DNA of 64,000 nucleotides from Stereum hirsutum FP-91666 SS1. Its lineage: Eukaryota > Basidiomycota > Agaricomycetes > Russulales > Stereaceae. The DNA is taken from assembly GCF_000264905.1 (NCBI RefSeq), contig NW_006763131.1, positions 1,796,605 to 1,860,604 of the forward strand. Reading direction: 5' to 3'. Made by a program: the position numbers and the translations under genes. Below the pieces are notes generated by a model, which saw only the letters and a list, made by a program, of their open reading frames with translations, was not told where the DNA came from and searched no databases. Shown here piece by piece: positions 57,715 to 64,000 of this stretch (positions are counted from its first letter, which is position 1; each line of letters starts with the position of its first letter).

Positions 57715-60700
57715 ATGGAATCCTCCCAAGGCGCAACGAGTATTAGCCAGCTTGTTCGGGTATCTGATGGCCTTCCTCTGACCGTGAAAGAGTTTGTTTG
57801 CCGCTACAGTGTCGACGGACCTCTTATATCGTTCAAGGATGGTCTTCCCATCAGCAAGGTGAAACAGGATAAAGTTAAGACCGTAGTTCTTCGCTACGGA
57901 AGTAGCGCATCCTCTTGGAACACTGACGCTCTACTCGCCTTCCGCGTGGTTCCAATCCGTGGTCTACACCCCTCCAGTATCATTCCATGCTACAATGAGA
58001 TTGAAAGGCTCCAACCTCTTGGTGAGCGTCAACGTCTCAGGTTCATACACCCAAAACAAACTACTAATGTACGTATTCAAAACATGATAGCACGCAAGGA
58101 TATGCTCGATCAACTTTGCAAGCCATCGGCAGCAGATCTTGGCTACATCACACACGATAAACTCCCATCGAACCTACCTGCGCTTCGGAATCGTCAAGAA
58201 AAGGTGAAGAGGGAACAACTTCGACGGGAGAGAACTGGCGAGGAGGCGTTCGTGGATCACAGCCCTGATTCCACGACAATGGAAGCTGGCTACCTCCGAG
58301 ATTTCATTTCGAACCCATTTTTATCCGTCTTCACCGCCATCCGAGACCTTCGCAGCCGTCAATTGGCCGAGAAATATCAAGACTCGAAGAACTTCTCTCT
58401 TAAGATGTCGACTCAGGCGCACGAAAATAAATCCGAGCAGAGCAGCGAAGAGTTACTACATCGTCTAATGGAGATTATTTTGCTTCTTTCTCAAGACGCA
58501 GGCGAGGATTGGCTGCGAAGGTGAGCTATTCTAGCACCTATGTCGAGCAAAAACTCACTGACGCGACTTATAGCACGCCGGCGCATCTGAAGCTTCATGT
58601 GAACGTTCCCTCGGGAGAGGAAGCTCCTGATCCGTTCGATCAAAATGATATCTCTGTGACGAACAACAAGACCATCGTAAAGGATCTAGGAATCATGATC
58701 AAGTGCACAGCCATTGACGATGGATATCTGTACCTCAGCCGCTACGGAAAAGTGACCGGAAGTAACAGGTTTTCTGAAGTGCCTGTTCTTCGATACGAGG
58801 TCTGTATTTTTTCCCTCCACGAATTTACAAATGGACTGATTTCGACTGGGTGCAGGCGAAGAGATTCCAGAAGTTGAAAAAGGCAAAGGTGCGCTACTCG
58901 ACCACATTGCAGACGGGGGTCGGTTGTGGAAGGCAAGTACGCTCAACGAGTTGTTTTGTAACAGGCTCAGGAGGCAGACGGATCAGACACAGACGTGCGA
59001 TTCATTGTTTGGATGTCGAAGTCGTGTTCCTTACTAGTAATAATCGCCGACAGACAACGGAACTCGAAGAAGAAATAGAGATCACGAACGAAAAGCCTAA
59101 AGAAGAACAGGATCAACCCAAGAATAAGAAGGTCAGTTCCTCGCATCCATATCTGAACCACTATATGCCCATGTAGCTCACAGGACACCAGGCTGGTTCG
59201 AACGTTCACGTCGACGATGGGATCACAGCCCAACAATTCGCTGAAATGCTCACATCTATCATAGCCAACGAGACATATATGACCGAACGTGCTGCACGAC
59301 TTCAGACCGCTTCCACTTTCAGAACGACATCCCTGAGGATGAACCTGTCACCCTCGCAGCTGCGAGTCCTCAAGGAGCAGCAGAGGAAGGATCGCGTGTC
59401 GGCGAAGGACAAGGAGAGGAATAATCGCGTATTGGATAAGGAACAGGTGAGGGACGATGCGAGGTCGGACACAAAGGAGAATCGCCGTCGAGCTAGACAG
59501 AAATCACGGTCTGACCGAGAGCGAATGACGAAGAAGAGGGGGGAGCGAGCTCCAAGATATTCTCGTCTAGCGTCTAGAGACTGGGTAATCTCAGTGCACC
59601 CTGATGAGGCCTCGGGAGGGTCACCAGATGGGGAGTTGCAACGTGAAGTAGAGAAGCGTTTTGATCTAGAATCTGAGGGAGATTCAGAGCGGGAAGATGA
59701 GGAATGTTCGCACGAGGGCTCCGACCTAGGGTTAGAGACAAACTCCGTGAATCCCTCAAGGTCGATGAACGTCGATCTTGAGGGGTTTCAAATTGGCGTA
59801 TGTGTTGCTCATTTATTTGCATCGGCTTCTCCCTGATATGTGTTGCAAGGCGAGTTGTCTGCTCACTCAACCCAAGAGGTACATACTTTGCATTGCCTGA
59901 TGATCAAGCTACTATGCTTCCTCCAGACATTCAACGTTCGCATCGCACACATGTCTCTCAGCATTGCTCGCCTCTACGCCCCAGGGCCCTACCTAGACGC
60001 CATCACGTCGAATCACCAGCTAACCTTCACCGACCCCATTGTCTACTCTCAGAGGACGGAGGAGTTTAACCTTCTGCACCGTGAAGGTAGAGCAAACGCA
60101 GGGAAAGCGATTTGGGCTCTTCTGGCGTACTTGAAAAGTGGTGAAGCACTTGTAGGGCGGCTTAGCGAAATCAACAGTGATTCGAGTAGGTGTTTCTCCT
60201 ACTCTGATTACAGCGAAATCACAGAACGACCACTGCTTCACACCCGTACTACAGTACCCGGTGTCTATCCGGCCTGGTACGGACCACATCAAGGCAGTCA
60301 ACCGCGAAGTAGTCCCACACGCGGGATTTTTAACTTCGGATCTTCGTGTTACATGAGCGTTGTGTTACAGGCTTTGGCGGCAACATACGAACTCTCCACT
60401 CTGTGTGCACACGTTCCGTCGAACCTTACAGACCAACGCATCGTAAAATCGACATTGTATCTTATATGGCAGCTGAGAGCAGAGCCATGTGGAGAGGTGG
60501 TCCAGCCAGACTGGTTGAGGGTGAGTACGAAGTCAACCTTTGAACCTTTTTTCTCAACTAATTTATGGTCGAACTCAAGATCGCTGTTGCAGATACAGAT
60601 ATCGGATGGGATGGTAGCACTCATCAAGACGCGAGCAAGTTTCTAGCAGTCTTGCTGAGCGGATTAGTTTCAGCCGATGACATCTTTAAAACACTGTTCA

Positions 60701-61629
60701 CGGGCACCAAGAAAATTAGCCTTAGGTGTTCTACAGCTGGATGTCCTGAGGTGAGTTCTGTTAAGCTTCATTATTTCGCAAAGGAACTCAGTACTTCTGA
60801 TCAGTCAATTTCTCTGGGGGGAGGCTACTCCACTGTCCTACCGATACAGATTGCCCAATAACAAGCTTCCGTGACGGTACAAGGCCTGCTTGATGGAGAC
60901 AGGCCAGTAGAACAAAGTTATTGGTAAGTAATCCAAGAGTGCGACCGAACCATTGAACTTTAATCCCCTTACGTTGCTTCGCAGGAAATGCAAGGATCAC
61001 ACGACGAACCCTTACCGAAATACCTTTATCGTAGCGGCCCCTCCTATCCTCATAATTGTGTTGAAGCGCTTTACGAACGGAGCTAGGGTCGATACACCGG
61101 TCGACCTCTTTCCTGGGACTGGTCCTGACCTCATTATCACTAACGAAAATGGACGTCTGATGTATGACTTGTTCGCGGTAGTTCATCATGTGGGAGAGCA
61201 AGCGAATACAGGTCATTGTACGCCCTGTTTATCTTCCTCCTCGTTACCAGCCTTCGTATTAATCGCTACTAAGCAGACTTCGCCCATACGATGCATGACG
61301 TTGACGGGATGAATCAATGGTATCTATGTGATGACGAAACAGTGACTGCCGTCCGGAAAGACCAAGTCGTAAGTTATGTTCTCCAAGGGCCCCGATTAAT
61401 TTTGATCCACTCACTTGAATGATACGATCGACTTCTTTGCTTGGAGTCACCTCTTTCGGCCCTTGTTAACGCACAAAGGGAGGGTGGGATGGAGGAAGAA
61501 GGCGAAGGGATTGATAAGTCAAATCAAATCGGAATAGAAGAGGATGGACCAAATGGGATTGTTTTACAGGAGGGGGTCGGAGCAACACCTTATATCCTTG
61601 TCTACAGAAGGAGAGCTATGGCGCCCTAG
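57715..61629 (+). CDS. Divergent ubiquitin-specific protease (peptidase C19) with long unrecognised N-terminal region
   Basis: Multi-exon. ATG 57715 (MESSQGATSISQLVRVSDG) opens a 270-residue exon of unknown type. Further exons carry LKLHVNVPSGEEAPDPFDQND, an acidic Glu/Lys stretch (TTELEEEIEITNEKPKEEQ), AGSNVHVDDGITAQQFAEML, and a long Arg/Lys/Glu helix (59350-59560). The USP core starts near 60290: Cys box GIFNFGSSCYMSVVLQAL, QQD-like box STHQDASKFLAVLLSGL, and zinc-type Cys pairs (LRCSTAGC...WKCKDH). Then come PPILIIVLKRFTNGARVDTPVD, YDLFAVVHHVGE and, after splicing T|AC, the His box GHYFAH...MNQWYLCDDETVT. The end is TPYILVYRRRAM. Cys and His are present, so activity is likely. The middle (58,800-59,250) has ambiguous splicing, and this could be two genes, 57715-59160 and a separate USP. 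Confidence 0.65.
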
Positions 61630-61915
61630 ATCTCCGTGTTAGGGGATCACAATCTAGTCCGTTCTGATGCTGTTTTTTTGTATATCTTATGCGCTATCAA
61701 GCGAGAGTTTTAGATTTGTCCTTTGTTCAAGCCTTTTTCAAGCTAAGGAAAGAGCCTTGCGAGATAGATGACTTCAAACAAAGAGTCGTGTAGGGTATCG
61801 CCGCAGTGCTTGAGATGCGATCCAGGCAGCTTGCGGTCGACTTGAGCGAACACATATGTCAGTAAGGCCAACGACAGGACATTCGAGCAGAGCAAACATC
61901 ATATATTTTGGCCCC

Positions 61916-63001
61916 TACGCCTCAGCCCAGCGCAATAAGTCCTCAGCTGTCAGGGCCTTGATATCCACGCCCTGGAAGAGTGACGATGTCAGAGGAGGAG
62001 TCGCGAGTATAGAGTGAAACACTTATAATCAGCACTCACAAGCAGAACTGGTGGGCGTTGACTAGATTCCTGTGATGGCCGCAAACCAACGCTTTCTCCA
62101 ACCACCGTTCGCGAATCCGTGCCGCTGGCGGACTGGCGTGTAGCGGATCGAAGATCTGCCAGTCTCGCTTCCAGAGTATCACATTTTCTGCATAAGAGAG
62201 CTCAAAAATGACGAAAGGAACCGCAAAGATGCAATGTCTTACTCATGTATTTTCTTCGTTTCCTCTCTTCGAAGCTCTAGTTGTCGCGTCATCATCTGTT
62301 CCAGGTTCGCTCGGGCCTGCCGCTTTGTAAGTATCGTACAGCCATGAAAAGAACGAGCTTACTTGTACAGGCCGCAAGTCGTTCGCTGCCGCCATCATGT
62401 TCTGCGTTAGTATCGTGATCCATTCGACTTCCCTTTCCCATTCTGGATGATGTGGTTCCGGTGCCGGAGGCGCTAGGAGCGATCGAAGAAGAGAAGAATA
62501 CGTGACCAGGGAAGAGCGAAGAATAGACAGTAGTGCTGGTCTGCGATCTGAGAAGATAATATGGAGAGCTCAGCTTTCCTGACCGAGACGAGGAAATATG
62601 TAACCCCACCAATATCAGGATCTGAAGGATACAACTGGCGGCCTCCGAGAGACTCAAGCGAAGGTATCGTCTGTTTCAGCTACAAAAGAGTCAGGTTCAA
62701 GGAGACGTTCCATAATATCGGCACTAGAAGTACCTACATTCCAAAAATCACCAAAGGTAGTATAGTGACCCTCTTCCAAGATCCAGTCAACTCGAGGTTT
62801 CTCCAACTGTGTCAAGGGCCACTCGGGAACATCAGGCTGGTCAGACAAAACCTGTTGCTGATCCAGTTCCGAGTCGGCTGACTCTGACGTTCTTTGCTTT
62901 AGAAGGGTAAACAGTTCCAAGTTATGGGTCGTATATTTTGTGTAATGTGATGGCGGAGAAGGGAAAGGACTCCGAAGCTCGCCGTCGAGTTCATCCTCCA
63001 T
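61916..63001 (-). CDS. MED7: Mediator complex subunit 7
   Basis: Minus strand, about four exons. Exon 1 starts at 63001 (MEDELDGELRSPFPSPPSHYTKYTTHNLELFTLLK). It carries the Med7 hallmark, with PRVDWILEEGHYTTFGDFW further on. Exon 2 starts with TIPSLESLGGRQLYPSD and continues with helices (LRSLLAPPAPEPHHPEWEREVEWITILTQNMMAAANDLRPVQ) that match the region where Med7 pairs with Med21. A helical exon (ARANLEQMMTRQLELREETKKIHE) and a Ser-rich stretch follow. The short last exon GVDIKALTAEDLLRWAEA ends at a TAG at 61916. Family knowledge: Med7 sits in the Mediator middle module as a hinge with Med21 and is essential for Pol II activation. Identification rests on the N-terminal and central motifs and is firm. 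Confidence 0.9.
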
Positions 63002-64000
63002 GGTAGACGTTCGCGATAGAGACTAGATATCAACAATCGTTCAATGATAGCACAGCAATCAGAATGTGCGAGAGAATAAAAAGATCGCTCGAGAGTCACG
63101 ACGAACAAGCTAGTGGAGCCGTTGCGGAGGTTGTACAGCGTCGTTGAGTTAGAAGTTCGTGTCCAAGCCGATCTGGCCACCGCGCGTGTCATTGACTGCC
63201 GGGTTTTGCCGGTGCCACAGCGAGGAAATAATGCTGCGATTTTTTCTGAGAGATTTCTCTTTTTTGTTCCTCCTCTACATCTAGACTCAGAAAGAGCCTT
63301 CTATAACTTTATATATAAGGGCGAGCAATCATTATGACCACAAACTCGACCGAGAACCGTAGAACTGTAGAACAGAAGGCATAGATACAAATCAACACAA
63401 GTATCTAATCTACTCATAAGATGCTTCGGTAAGACAGCGACGATCTGACCGACATAGCAGCGACATAGTCCTTCAACCCACAGTACGGAAGGAACATCAA
63501 ATCTACCACCAAACCTGACTGACACAACTCCTTACAAGTCTGGTCCGTCAACTGTGTCTCCCCATCTACTCCCAGAGTTTTCATGAGCCCTCGCACCCTC
63601 GCTTCCAGGTTTATGCCACCCGCCAAATTCTCCGCCGCCTACCGTCTGACCTCCATATATGTCCTAGCATCAACAGCGTTCACAGTACTCTGAAACCCAC
63701 TGAGGGTGGCAATCGCGGGAATGCGACGAAGGTATGTGCACTCTTCTACTGACATTTGCGTTTCAGTTATCGAATCTTCCATCTTCAGGTTATATTCTGG
63801 CCGCACCCGAAGAACAACTGCGATCGGTGGATGGTGAAGAGCTTCGCCGATTGGAATTCATAGTGCCCATCGTTCCTTGATCTTATCGAACGACCTATCG
63901 TTAGAATTGGCATACGAGAAGACTGGCTTCCATGTCATTCCGAGTCCATGAGATGAGTGGCGTGCGACGTGAACGAAAACGTGGGCTACATAGAATACAA
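63002..64000. other. MED7 upstream region; possible small split gene at the right edge
   Basis: About 700 bp of MED7 upstream DNA show no clear gene. At 63614 a plus-strand frame MPPAKFSAAYRLTSIYVLASTAFTVL runs 26 codons and ends in TGA. Intron-like signals (AAG|GTATGT near 63733, TTCAG|G near 63789) follow. They lead to a frame ending YILAAPEEQLRSVDGEELRRLEF and a stop near 63879. No single splicing joins them convincingly. The piece hints at a small membrane-anchored mitochondrial-type protein. Confidence 0.25.

Noticed and set aside
63414..63626. 70-codon minus-strand frame near the right edge
   Set aside because: It starts at TTG, not ATG, and plus-strand intron-like signals in the same stretch suit a different reading better; neither is firm.

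Overview
The window is nuclear DNA from a filamentous basidiomycete, most likely an Agaricomycete. The evidence is dense short introns (mostly 50-75 nt) in nearly every gene, compact spacing with mixed strands, and several gene families shaped as they are in mushrooms: a CeGAL-type Zn2Cys6 regulator, a cAMP-receptor-like GPCR, an F-box/LRR protein with the usual N-terminal helix, and a possible KDZ-transposase-associated protein at the left edge. I see no operons, phage, CRISPR array, rRNA or recognisable tRNA. I built gene models by splicing exons by hand and checking that intron phases add up. Where all phases close I am confident of the model.

Layout. 1-6.9 kb: 5' part of a probable CxC5/KDZ-type protein (-), REV7 (+), sorting nexin SNX4 (-), and a PTM1-like seven-helix Golgi/endosome protein (+). 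7.1-17.9 kb, all minus: RPB2 (second-largest Pol II subunit), a seven-helix GPCR, and a Zn2Cys6 transcription factor. 19.2-23.4 kb, minus: fructosamine-3-kinase family protein and a mitochondrial UbiB/ADCK2-type kinase. 23.9-26.0 kb, plus: tandem pair of MAPEG (microsomal GST 3-like) genes. 26.7-32.9 kb, plus: glycogenin and an F-box protein. 34.6-42.6 kb, minus: a serine-rich protein of unknown function and SLA2 (actin/endocytosis adaptor). 42.8-49.1 kb, plus: SHY1/SURF1, then two proteins I do not recognise, one of them coiled-coil and membrane-anchored. 49.3-56.1 kb, minus: a Cys4-zinc-site protein I do not recognise, an Ala-rich LEA-like repeat protein, and an MFS drug:H+ antiporter. 57.7-63.0 kb: a divergent ubiquitin-specific protease (+) and Mediator subunit MED7 (-).

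Most genes are housekeeping and unrelated to each other. The only clear functional cluster is the MAPEG tandem duplication. No gene cluster looks like a new multi-gene system.

The most distinctive signals are at the RNA-processing level: a probable U2-type AT-AC intron in the PTM1-like gene; two GC-AG introns, one of them gained inside a tandem duplicate whose flanking exon lengths sum exactly to the undivided exon of its sister; a start codon split by an intron in SLA2; 9-18 nt microexons; and two places where the reading frame can only be closed by an unusual event. Also worth attention are the repeat-built LEA-like protein and the ubiquitin protease with an altered Cys box and a long novel N-terminal region.
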